A DNA stretch of 64,000 bases from Paenibacillus sp. CAA11 (GTDB lineage: Bacteria; Bacillota; Bacilli; Paenibacillales; Paenibacillaceae). Positions 36,315-43,937 of the stretch are shown here, one piece after another. The stretch spans positions 1,918,501 through 1,982,500 of the forward strand of contig NZ_CP028922.1 in the NCBI RefSeq assembly GCF_003060825.1, given 5' to 3'. A program made the translations under genes and the position numbers. Every line of letters begins with the position of its first letter. The first letter of the stretch is position 1. Under the pieces are notes generated by a model. It worked only from the letters and a program-made list of their open reading frames with translations, had not been told where the DNA came from and ran no database searches.

Positions 36315-37358
36315 ATGATTGGTGCAGGTGACCGGATTACTCCGGTATATATATTGTCAGGCTTTTTAGGGAGCGGCAAAACTACGCTGCTTCAGCGTCT
36401 GCTGGATTATTGGAAGGGCCATGGGCTTCGGCCGGCCGTTATCATGAATGAAATCGGTGAAGTCAATCTGGATGGTTTACTAGTACGAGAGGAAGTGCCG
36501 ATGGCTGAACTCCTGAATGGATGCATCTGCTGTTCGATTCGGGAGGATCTGGGTGTAGAAATGGCGGAGCTCATTCAGGCGGAAGCGCCGGATCTGATCA
36601 TTATTGAAGCAACAGGGGCGGCTAACCCGCTGGAGATTCTGGATAGTGTTACAGAGACGGCACTTTATTTAAGGCTGGATGTCAAGCCGCTCATCACTGT
36701 GGTTGATTCAGCACAGCTGCTGGAGCTGCACCGCTCCCAGCAAGGCAGCACCTTCCGCTTGATGCAGGAGCAAATCCGGGCGGCGTCAATTCTGATTCAG
36801 AACAAGCGGGATCTGATCTCAGAAGACGATGTGCTTGAATTAGACAGCTTGCTTCAGCGCTGGAATCCTTTTGCAGTGCAGCTACCTGCGATCAGATGCC
36901 AGATTGATCCGGCAGAACTGCTGGACCTTGCTGCAGGGACTGACAGCACTACATCTATCGGTTATTATGGGCATTCGCATGGGCCGGATTGCGGCTGTAA
37001 CAGTCAAGGCTTGGGTAAGGACGGTGATCAACCGCATCATGCCCATAGCCATAACCATGGCGTTCATGCCTCACATGAGCATGTTATGGTGTATACCCAT
37101 TATTTTCAAAAGGCTATAAACAGCGAACGATTCGAACAGCTTATTCGGGAATTGCCGAGGGAAATATACCGTGGTAAGGGCGTGCTGCAATTTTCCGATA
37201 CAGCCAGCCGCTACCTGTTCCAATATGCATATCGTGAAACAGACTTTCTTAAGATAACGCCCCAGGGAGAGGTTCAGGATGTGGTCGTATTTATCGGCGA
37301 GCATTTTGATAAAGGGCTGCTTGCAGCACAATTGCAGGCGATTGAAGATGCTTCCTAA
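36315..37358 (+). CDS. COG0523 (CobW-like) GTPase, putative metal chaperone
   Basis: The product is 347 residues. Walker A GFLGSGKT is at 16-23, the metal-binding CICC at 70-73 after LLNG, the switch EATGAANP follows, and NKRD is the guanine specificity motif. Between the GTPase and C-terminal domains (about 217-255) is a His/Cys-rich stretch (GHSHGPDCGC and HHAHSHNHG) likely to bind zinc, nickel or copper. The C-terminal CobW domain holds KGVLQFSD. GAAGAAGGAG precedes ATG. No Zur box was recognised. The next gene is a copper-storage protein. Confidence 0.88.
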   Translation: MIGAGDRITPVYILSGFLGSGKTTLLQRLLDYWKGHGLRPAVIMNEIGEVNLDGLLVREEVPMAELLNGCICCSIREDLGVEMAELIQAEAPDLIIIEATGAANPLEILDSVTETALYLRLDVKPLITVVDSAQLLELHRSQQGSTFRLMQEQIRAASILIQNKRDLISEDDVLELDSLLQRWNPFAVQLPAIRCQIDPAELLDLAAGTDSTTSIGYYGHSHGPDCGCNSQGLGKDGDQPHHAHSHNHGVHASHEHVMVYTHYFQKAINSERFEQLIRELPREIYRGKGVLQFSDTASRYLFQYAYRETDFLKITPQGEVQDVVVFIGEHFDKGLLAAQLQAIEDAS

Positions 37359-37375
37359 GAAGTTAACAATGTTTG

Positions 37376-37408
37376 TCAATCCAAAGGCAGGGGATTCAAT
37401 CCAAAGGC
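37376..37408 (+). repeat. 13-bp direct repeat upstream of the copper-storage gene
   Basis: TCAATCCAAAGGC occurs at 37376-37388 and again at 37396-37408, a period of 20 bases (about two DNA turns). It could be a regulator binding site or chance. Confidence 0.55.
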
Positions 37409-37473
37409 TGAAGGTTATTACATAAAGGACGGGTTGAGAGCTCATATATTCCAAGAAGTGGAGGAGATATAAC

Positions 37474-37809
37474 ATGCAAAACGAACAATTCCGAAAATGT
37501 ATCGAGGCTTGTCTTGAATGTATGAATGCATGCAACTATTGTTATGTATCCAGCCTGAAGGAATATGAACTTGCGATGCTGAGAGAATGCATTAAGCTGG
37601 ATCGTGAATGTGCGGATATCTGTGTCTTTACGGCAGATGCATTATCTCGTAATACCCCTTTTGCCAAAGAAATCTGTGAGCTCTGTGCCAAAGCATGTGA
37701 AGCCTGTGCGGAAGAATGCGGCAAACATGAGCATGACCACTGCAAGCAGTGTGCTGAGGCTTGCCGCCGGTGTGCGGAAGCCTGCCGAGCTATGCTGTCT
37801 GCTGCTTAA
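37474..37809 (+). CDS. Four-helix-bundle copper-storage protein (Csp3/YhjQ-like)
   Basis: The product is 111 residues with 18 cysteines arranged as C-x3-C and C-x2-C pairs along helices (CIEACLECMNACNYC, ICELCAKACEACAEEC, CKQCAEACRRCAEAC). This is the DUF326 pattern of Csp proteins, which store many Cu(I) ions inside the bundle. There is no signal peptide, so it should be cytosolic like Csp3. GTGGAGGAGATATAAC precedes ATG; a terminator follows. Confidence 0.92.
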   Translation: MQNEQFRKCIEACLECMNACNYCYVSSLKEYELAMLRECIKLDRECADICVFTADALSRNTPFAKEICELCAKACEACAEECGKHEHDHCKQCAEACRRCAEACRAMLSAA

Positions 37810-37841
37810 GCACCAAAGCCTCAAGTTTAGCCAATGCATCA

Positions 37842-37886
37842 AGAGGCCTGCCCTCTCCCTCCAGAGAGAAGCAGGCCTCTATTTTG
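37842..37886 (+). terminator. Terminator of the copper-storage gene
   Basis: AGAGGCCTGC pairs with GCAGGCCTCT, followed by ATTTTGT. Confidence 0.75.
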
Positions 37887-37905
37887 TCAGAAGTTTAATC
37901 ATAAC

Positions 37906-37950
37906 AAGGCAGCAGTCCGAGGAGAAGACTTCGGGCTGCTGCCTTAATTT
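37906..37950. repeat. Second stem-loop in the gap before the OPT gene
   Basis: AAGGCAGCAG and CTGCTGCCTT (10 bp) plus CCGA/TCGG inside. It may be a second terminator; only AATTT follows. Confidence 0.5.
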
Positions 37951-38078
37951 ATGCGTATCTTTACCATTTCCCGGGGAAGCGCAGTATTCGGCAAGATTTA
38001 CTGTATTCCGGTTTCTTTTTCTAATTTTCGGGCACTATACAGATGTATTTCATGCAAATTTTGGCCCAGGAGGATTAC

Positions 38079-39980
38079 ATGATGGATCAGAAAGGAAAAG
38101 GTAGTACCTCTTCGTTTGTTCCTTACATACCGGCTTCACGGACATTGCCAGAGCTCACCGCTGTTGCAGTTGTGCTTGGCATCATCCTGGCCGTGGTGTT
38201 TGCCGCTGCGAATGCCTATTTAGGACTCAAAATTGGGCTAACGGTCAGCGCCTCCATTCCGGCTGCCGTGATCTCGCTGGCTGTGCTTCGAGGACTCTTC
38301 CGGCGCAAGTCGATCCTGGAGAATAATATTGTTCAGACGATGACAACGGCTGGGGAGGCTGTTGCAGCAGGGGCGATATTCACGCTTCCCGCCCTGTATA
38401 TGTGGAATCTCAATCCTAGCCAGAAGATGATCAGCTTTATCGTTCTTATTGGTGGATTTCTAGGGGTTGCTATGATGGTGCCGCTTCGGCGCCTGCTGAT
38501 TGTTGGTGAGCATCACACGCTGCCTTATCCAGAGGGGACGGCCTGCGCCGAAGTGCTAATGTCCGGCGAAGCTGGAGGACGAAGTGCAGGCATGGTAGTC
38601 TATGGATTTATTGTGGGCGGAATTGTGAAGGGTTTAGGCGACGGGTTTAAGCTGTTTAAGACGGAGATTGAGGGCGCGGTCTTCCGGTTTAAGAATGCCG
38701 TCATTGGCATGGATGTATTTCCTGCGCTCCTAGGCGTCGGCTATATCATCGGGCCGCGGATTGCGGGGCAAATGCTGGCCGGAGGTGTGCTGGCCTGGCT
38801 TGTGCTGATTCCGGCCATTAGCTTCTTCGGCAGTGGAAATGCCGGCGTGCTTGCTCCTTCACAGACCTCGATCGCTCAGCTGGATGCGATGGGGATCTGG
38901 GCCGATTATATCCGCTATATCGGGGCGGGCGCGGTCGCAGTGGGCGGTCTGATCACGATGCTCAAGACCTTGCCGATGCTGGTCAGATCACTGACGGCAA
39001 CGCTGTCAGGGCTCAGGGGAGAACAAGCTGGCAAAAAAACGCTGGAGCGAACGGACAAGGATATGCCGGGTATCTGGGTGCTAGGCATCATCGCAGTTAT
39101 TATTATTGTGTTAGCCTTTGATCCGTTGACCGATGTAGGCTTAATAGGTGCAGTTGCTATTGCGGTGTTCGGCTTTCTATTCGTTATGGTAGCCTCTAGA
39201 ATTGTAGGCCTTGTAGGAAGTTCTTCGTCGCCAGTTTCCGGGATGACCATTGCTACCCTGCTGATCGTGACGTTTATTTATAAGCTGGCAGGGCTTAGCG
39301 GCACCTCGGGAATGGTCATTTCTCTGACCGTTGGAGCTGTTGTCTGCGTTGCGTTGGCCGTTGCCGGTGATATTTCACAGGATCTCAAAACAGGTTATCT
39401 TGTTGGAGGTACACCTTGGAAGCAGCAGGTAGCCATGCTCATTGGGGTATTAGTCTCCGGACTCGTTATCGGGTTCATCCTTAATGTGCTTAATGATACT
39501 TATGTGCTGGGTTCCGAGCAGCTATCCGCGCCAAAAGCCGCACTAATGCGCTTAATCGTTGAAGGCATTATGGCCGAGAATCTACCTTGGGACCTGATCT
39601 TTATCGGAGCCTTCTCATCCATCGTATTTGAGCTGTTAGGGCTTAATTCCTTAACTGTGGCTGTTGGTTTATACCTCCCTATCCATGTAAGCACGCCTAT
39701 TATGGTCGGCGGTATTGTCCGTTACTTGGTGGAGTTCTTCTCTAAGGGGAGTGAAGCGCTGCGCAAACGTCGAATCGAGACCGGCACTTTGCTGGCTTCA
39801 GGACTCATTGCCGGGGAGTCGTTAATCGGAGTGATCATCGCGATTCTGATCTGGGTGAATGTTCCGATTCCAGAGCAGTTTGCCTCGAATAGCAATGTGC
39901 TGCCGCTGATTATTTTCCTAGTGGTTACCCTGCTGCTCGCATTTACCTCTTTCATTAGTAAAGACAAGGAAGCTGCCTAA
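38079..39980 (+). CDS. OPT family oligopeptide transporter
   Basis: The product is 633 residues with about 14-16 hydrophobic segments. Family signals are PELTAVAVVLGIILAVVFAA and NAYLGLKIGLTVSASIPAAV near the start and the LPYPEGTACAEVL segment in the first half. OPT proteins import oligopeptides or metal-peptide complexes by proton coupling. CCAGGAGG sits before ATG 38079 (ATG 38082 also possible). It is followed 21 bases later by a PqqD-like gene in the same orientation. Confidence 0.92.
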   Translation: MMDQKGKGSTSSFVPYIPASRTLPELTAVAVVLGIILAVVFAAANAYLGLKIGLTVSASIPAAVISLAVLRGLFRRKSILENNIVQTMTTAGEAVAAGAIFTLPALYMWNLNPSQKMISFIVLIGGFLGVAMMVPLRRLLIVGEHHTLPYPEGTACAEVLMSGEAGGRSAGMVVYGFIVGGIVKGLGDGFKLFKTEIEGAVFRFKNAVIGMDVFPALLGVGYIIGPRIAGQMLAGGVLAWLVLIPAISFFGSGNAGVLAPSQTSIAQLDAMGIWADYIRYIGAGAVAVGGLITMLKTLPMLVRSLTATLSGLRGEQAGKKTLERTDKDMPGIWVLGIIAVIIIVLAFDPLTDVGLIGAVAIAVFGFLFVMVASRIVGLVGSSSSPVSGMTIATLLIVTFIYKLAGLSGTSGMVISLTVGAVVCVALAVAGDISQDLKTGYLVGGTPWKQQVAMLIGVLVSGLVIGFILNVLNDTYVLGSEQLSAPKAALMRLIVEGIMAENLPWDLIFIGAFSSIVFELLGLNSLTVAVGLYLPIHVSTPIMVGGIVRYLVEFFSKGSEALRKRRIETGTLLASGLIAGESLIGVIIAILIWVNVPIPEQFASNSNVLPLIIFLVVTLLLAFTSFISKDKEAA

Positions 39981-40001
39981 TGGTCCAGGGAGGAAATGTC
40001 C

Positions 40002-40376
40002 ATGAGAAGAAAAAGTCCCGCATCTAATCTGATGGAGATGTATCCGATTCTTAAGGAGAAATATCAGCTTGAGTATGCAGGGGATCAGCCCGTGTGGTTC
40101 CTGCTGCTTCCGCGTACAAGCTGGATTGAACGGCAATCCGTCAGGTTTCTGAAGCAGCCCCGTGTAATTCGTATCGAGCTTGACGAACTGGGCGGTACCG
40201 TGCTTTCTATGTGCAATGGGGATCATACGGTTCAGGCGATCGCGGAGAGATTAGCGCTTCTTTTCGGAGCCAAAGCAGAGCCCTTGCTTCCAAGATTGGT
40301 GAAGTTTATTGAGATTTTGGAGGCTAACGGCTGGGTCTATCTCCAAGATCGGCCGCTGCTTGTTCGGTCAATCTAA
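40002..40376 (+). CDS. PqqD-like protein (possible peptide-recognition domain)
   Basis: The product is 124 residues. Residues about 60-115, with IRIELDELGGTVLSMCNGDH and TVQAIAERLALLF, have the winged-helix pattern of PqqD/RiPP recognition elements. The start at 40002 has AGGGAGG at a good distance; ATG 39996 is too close to it. No radical-SAM enzyme, precursor peptide or other RiPP gene is nearby; the partner is the upstream OPT transporter. Assignment to the PqqD family is moderately sure, the role unknown. Confidence 0.7.
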   Translation: MRRKSPASNLMEMYPILKEKYQLEYAGDQPVWFLLLPRTSWIERQSVRFLKQPRVIRIELDELGGTVLSMCNGDHTVQAIAERLALLFGAKAEPLLPRLVKFIEILEANGWVYLQDRPLLVRSI

Positions 40377-40428
40377 AGTTGTATTTGCCCTGTTCTGGAC
40401 ATATGCGATACGATAATTGGAGGTGGGG

Positions 40429-40449
40429 ATGAACGAACAGGAGTTGTAG
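40429..40449 (+). CDS. Six-codon mini reading frame with a strong ribosome site
   Basis: GGAGGTGGGG is directly followed by ATG, five codons and TAG; the next gene starts three bases later. It may feed ribosomes to the HEPN-like gene or simply be a false start. Confidence 0.25.
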   Translation: MNEQEL

Positions 40450-40451
40450 CC

Positions 40452-40916
40452 ATGGAACGAGCAAGCACGGAATTAAGGACGGATCGTAATCACGCTAAGG
40501 AGCTGTTCTCATACTTTGGCCTGGCCGTATATTATTCGCAAGCTTTGGAGCAGCAGCTAGCCAATTTGATCATGCTGATGAAGCTGGCGGAAGGGAAGGT
40601 TCCTTCTGAGGAGGATTTTGAAGAGCTTTACCAGCGCAAACTGAGCAGCTCATTAGGACAGCTTGTACAGGAGATCAGGCATTATTTTTCCTTTTCTTCT
40701 GAAGAGACTGAAGAGCTGATGCATCTCTGGAAGCAGAGAAATTACATTGTCCACGACTACTTCAAGGAGCGCATCCACGAAACCTTTACAGAGGACGGGC
40801 GTACCGCCATGATTGAGGAGTTCATTGATTTCAAGGAGCGCGCACAGCACTTTGAAGCTAAGCTTCAGACTTATTCCCGAGAACTATACGAACAGCTGGG
40901 ATTGTCAAATAAATGA
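40452..40916 (+). CDS. HEPN-like helical protein of unknown function
   Basis: The product is 154 residues, predominantly helical. KQRNYIVHDYFKERI contains R-N-x3-H, which matches the R-x4-6-H signature of HEPN ribonuclease domains, and it stands after a helix and loop as in those folds. No nucleotidyltransferase partner is beside it, so a toxin-antitoxin pair is not supported. Ribosome site AGGAG eight bases before ATG. The HEPN reading is an inference from one motif. Confidence 0.55.
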   Translation: MERASTELRTDRNHAKELFSYFGLAVYYSQALEQQLANLIMLMKLAEGKVPSEEDFEELYQRKLSSSLGQLVQEIRHYFSFSSEETEELMHLWKQRNYIVHDYFKERIHETFTEDGRTAMIEEFIDFKERAQHFEAKLQTYSRELYEQLGLSNK

Positions 40917-40958
40917 AACATTTTTTCTTCGGCTTCCGTCAGGGAGGGTGGAGGTGTT

Positions 40959-41819
40959 ATGAAGATGATGAGCAAAGGAAAATGGGCAGCAGGGATTGTA
41001 CTGGTTTGCTCTGTCTTGGGTGCTACGACGGCAGGAGCCTTTTCTGATCTTCAAGGAGAAGATGCCAAGACGGTTGAAGCCTTGCAGCAAAGAGGTGTAG
41101 TACAAGGGGTTACCCAGGATAAATTCGTCCCTCAAGGGAAGCTATCGGGTGCACAGGCCTTGCAGATGATCGCCAAGGCTATGCGTTTTGAGGCCGCGCA
41201 GCCTGCGGGTTCAGCGTGGTATTCCGGAGCGGTACAAGCTGCTAAAGCGCAAGGGGTAGTGCTTCCTGAAGACGTGAAGCTGACAGATAATTTGACCCGG
41301 GAGCAATTTGCCTTTCTTTTGGACAAAGCGATCTCTGCCACCGGAAATTACCCTATGATCAAAATTTATATCAATGTAGCTGATGAAAATGATATAACCC
41401 CAGGCTATCAAGGTGCGGTACAGCGAATGCTTGTGCTGAAGATGACCTCTCTTCATGAGTCAGGAAAATTTTATCCGAAGCAGGCCATGACTCGGATGGA
41501 GGCGGCTCGGATGGTGCTTAACGCTTCTGAATTCGTAGAGAAGCACAAGGCAACGAAGCCAAATGAAGATTCAATCACTTACAAGGCGGAGAAGCTGGCG
41601 GATCAGAAGCAAAAAGTTGTTCTTACCCGCAGCCAGCAGCCGAATCCCGGTTACGGGATCGAAGTCGCCAAGGTGGAGTATAAGGCAGACACAGCCATTG
41701 TCTATTACAAGCTGCTGTCACCTAAGCCGGGGCAGATGTATCCGCAAGTGATTACGGATACCCATGCAGAGGTGACCATTCCCGCACAATACAAAATTGA
41801 AATTGCTCCGCTAGAATAA
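40959..41819 (+). CDS. Exported protein with SLH-like repeats and PrcB-like C-terminus
   Basis: The product is 286 residues. A signal peptide (about 1-27, ending TTAGAFSD) is followed by three S-layer homology-like repeats (FSDLQGEDAKTVEALQQRGV, LSGAQALQMIAKAM, LTREQFAFLLDKAI and MTRMEAARMVLNA). The end (about 215-286) has NPGYGIEVAKVEYKADTAIV and KPGQMYPQVIT, like the PrcB protease-complex domain. It should sit at the cell surface. GGGAGGGTGGAGGTG precedes ATG. The partner protease is not in the window. Confidence 0.78.
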   Translation: MKMMSKGKWAAGIVLVCSVLGATTAGAFSDLQGEDAKTVEALQQRGVVQGVTQDKFVPQGKLSGAQALQMIAKAMRFEAAQPAGSAWYSGAVQAAKAQGVVLPEDVKLTDNLTREQFAFLLDKAISATGNYPMIKIYINVADENDITPGYQGAVQRMLVLKMTSLHESGKFYPKQAMTRMEAARMVLNASEFVEKHKATKPNEDSITYKAEKLADQKQKVVLTRSQQPNPGYGIEVAKVEYKADTAIVYYKLLSPKPGQMYPQVITDTHAEVTIPAQYKIEIAPLE

Positions 41820-41831
41820 TCTCTAAGACAT

Positions 41832-41866
41832 GAAGAAGCCGCTCTTTACCCGAGCGGCTTCTTTTG
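41832..41866. terminator. Bidirectional terminator between convergent genes
   Basis: AAGAAGCCGCTC and GAGCGGCTTCTT around TTACC-type loop, with T and A runs on the two sides. Confidence 0.85.
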
Positions 41867-41877
41867 CATATTTGAAA

Positions 41878-43935
41878 TTAGGAAGGATTCAGTACCGTGG
41901 CCGGAGGCAGGGAAGCTGAAGGTTCGGACGAACCGCTCTGCAAGCGGTACATCTGGTAGTAGCGTCCGCCAAGTGCAAGGAGCTCATCATGAGTGCCCTG
42001 CTCAACAATTTCGCCCCGATGCAGAACGAGAATCTGATCAGCGCTGCGGATGGTGGACAGCCGGTGAGCGATGATAAAGGTGGTTCTCCCCTTCTTCAAC
42101 ACCTCAAGGGCTGCCTGGATCAGGGCCTCTGTCTCGGTATCGATATTTGCTGTTGCTTCATCGAGAATCAGGATCGCCGGGTCAAAGGCAAGTGCCCGAG
42201 CGAAGGAGATCAGCTGCCGTTCTCCTGCGGAAAGGGTGCTTCCTTTCTCGACGACAGTAGCGTCGAGCCCGCCTGGAAGGTGTGCCAGAAGGCGATCGGC
42301 ACCCACATCGCGCAGCGCTTTCTCCACGGTCTCTCTAGAGATACGTTCATCACTCAAGCTAACATTGCTGGCGATCGTACCTGTGAACAGATACGGATCT
42401 TGCAGAACGATGCCCATATGCTGGCGAATCCACTGCTTCGGCAGCTTGGTGACTTCCTGACCGTCAATGGTTATGGTTCCCTTCTGCGGATCATAGAACC
42501 GGAACAACAGGTTGATAATTGAGCTTTTTCCCGAACCTGTATGGCCTACAAGGGCTACAGTCTCACCTTGCTTGGCTTTGAAGTTTATTTTCTTCAGCAC
42601 ATAGTCACGCTTATAGGCAAAAGAGACATCCTTGAATTCAACATCCCCTTTGTAGCGGGGCATGGAACCATCAGTTACCGGCTCCCCCTGTTCATCCATC
42701 AGCTCGAACACTCGGCCAGCAGATACCATGGATGAATCCAAGGCTGCCAGCTGGTTCACCATACCGGTGATCGGCTGGAACAAGCGTCCCAGGATATCTA
42801 CGAACGCATACAGTACACCTAGCGAAATGGCGCTGGAACCGCTCAGTGCACCAGAGCCGAAGTACCACAGCACAACAGCAAAAGCCAAGTTGCGGAGCAC
42901 ATTAACCAGGTTGTGGGAGGTAAAGGCATTCAGATTCAGCATCTTGTTCTGATGCTTCATATAATCATCATTAAGCTCTTCAAATTCTGCGGTTGTCTGC
43001 TTCTGCCGGCGGAAGATCCGAATGATTGACATTCCCTGAATGGACTCATTGATAATGGCATTGATCTCGCTAAGCCGGGATCGAATAATCGTGTTATATT
43101 TGGTTGCAAATTTACGATAAAGCACCACCCACAAATAGATGGCAGGAACAATAAACAAGCAGATCAAGCCAAGTCTAACGTCCAGAAGGAATAGAGCTAC
43201 GTATACTCCCAGCATATTAATTATGCCGGAGAAGAAGTTGGATAGTACGGCAATGAACAAATCCTTTACGGCTTCCGTATCGTTGGTGACTCTGGAGACC
43301 ACTTTTCCTGCCGGAAGATTGTCGAAGAAATACACAGGCAGTCGCTGAATATGCGCGTACACGTCGATCCGCAGCTTGCGAATGACCTTGTTGGCCGAAG
43401 ATTGCAGCCAATAAGTCTTGCCGAATTCCATCACAATGGCGATGACTAAGAAGACGAAGTACCAGATAACCAGCTTGATAATGCCGGGCAGTTCAGGCTT
43501 GTAAAAAGCGAACAGATTCGCGGCCGAGAGCTTCTCGGCAGGGTAGGACTCAGAACGGCCTCCTGATGTAATCTTGAGGAACCCATTCTCAAAAGAACGT
43601 TCGCCGCCCGTATGGGTTACGGCAGCATCTACAAAGTAGAATGAGCGCCCGGCTTGAAGGATTCGGACCTCACGGCCTTTGGCTTCATTCTCAGCAAAAC
43701 GGTCGGCTCGCTTATAATAGTTGCCTTCATAGCTGACGGCAGACTTGCCGCTTTCCTTGGTCTCATAGAAGGGCTTCTCAATAGCCAGCATATGATCATC
43801 GATCATGCTTCTGGCCAGGAAAGGACCTGCCAAATCTGCAGCTACGCCAATAGCTAGCATGACCAGCGCGAGAATAAAAGTCTTTTTAGCCGTTAAAGCA
43901 TATTGAAACAGGGCTTTCCCTGTACGGGTTTTCAT
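41878..43935 (-). CDS. bmrD: Multidrug ABC transporter half, BmrD (YheH)-like
   Basis: The product is 685 residues: six membrane helices, an ABC domain with Walker A GHTGSGKSS, signature LSAGERQL and ILDEATANID. Between helices 1 and 2 (about 50-150) is an extracytoplasmic insertion (RADRFAENEAKGREVRILQA and on), as in Bacillus BmrD (about 673 residues). BmrC/BmrD form a heterodimeric exporter with one degenerate ATP site; this half carries the altered signature. The start lies two bases after the stop of the partner gene. Confidence 0.88.
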   Translation of the reverse strand: MKTRTGKALFQYALTAKKTFILALVMLAIGVAADLAGPFLARSMIDDHMLAIEKPFYETKESGKSAVSYEGNYYKRADRFAENEAKGREVRILQAGRSFYFVDAAVTHTGGERSFENGFLKITSGGRSESYPAEKLSAANLFAFYKPELPGIIKLVIWYFVFLVIAIVMEFGKTYWLQSSANKVIRKLRIDVYAHIQRLPVYFFDNLPAGKVVSRVTNDTEAVKDLFIAVLSNFFSGIINMLGVYVALFLLDVRLGLICLFIVPAIYLWVVLYRKFATKYNTIIRSRLSEINAIINESIQGMSIIRIFRRQKQTTAEFEELNDDYMKHQNKMLNLNAFTSHNLVNVLRNLAFAVVLWYFGSGALSGSSAISLGVLYAFVDILGRLFQPITGMVNQLAALDSSMVSAGRVFELMDEQGEPVTDGSMPRYKGDVEFKDVSFAYKRDYVLKKINFKAKQGETVALVGHTGSGKSSIINLLFRFYDPQKGTITIDGQEVTKLPKQWIRQHMGIVLQDPYLFTGTIASNVSLSDERISRETVEKALRDVGADRLLAHLPGGLDATVVEKGSTLSAGERQLISFARALAFDPAILILDEATANIDTETEALIQAALEVLKKGRTTFIIAHRLSTIRSADQILVLHRGEIVEQGTHDELLALGGRYYQMYRLQSGSSEPSASLPPATVLNPS

Positions 43936-43937
43936 GA

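Noticed and set aside
40452..40958. Toxin-antitoxin pair formed by the HEPN-like gene and a neighbour
   Set aside because: The neighbours are a PqqD-like protein and a secreted SLH protein; no nucleotidyltransferase or small antitoxin is adjacent.
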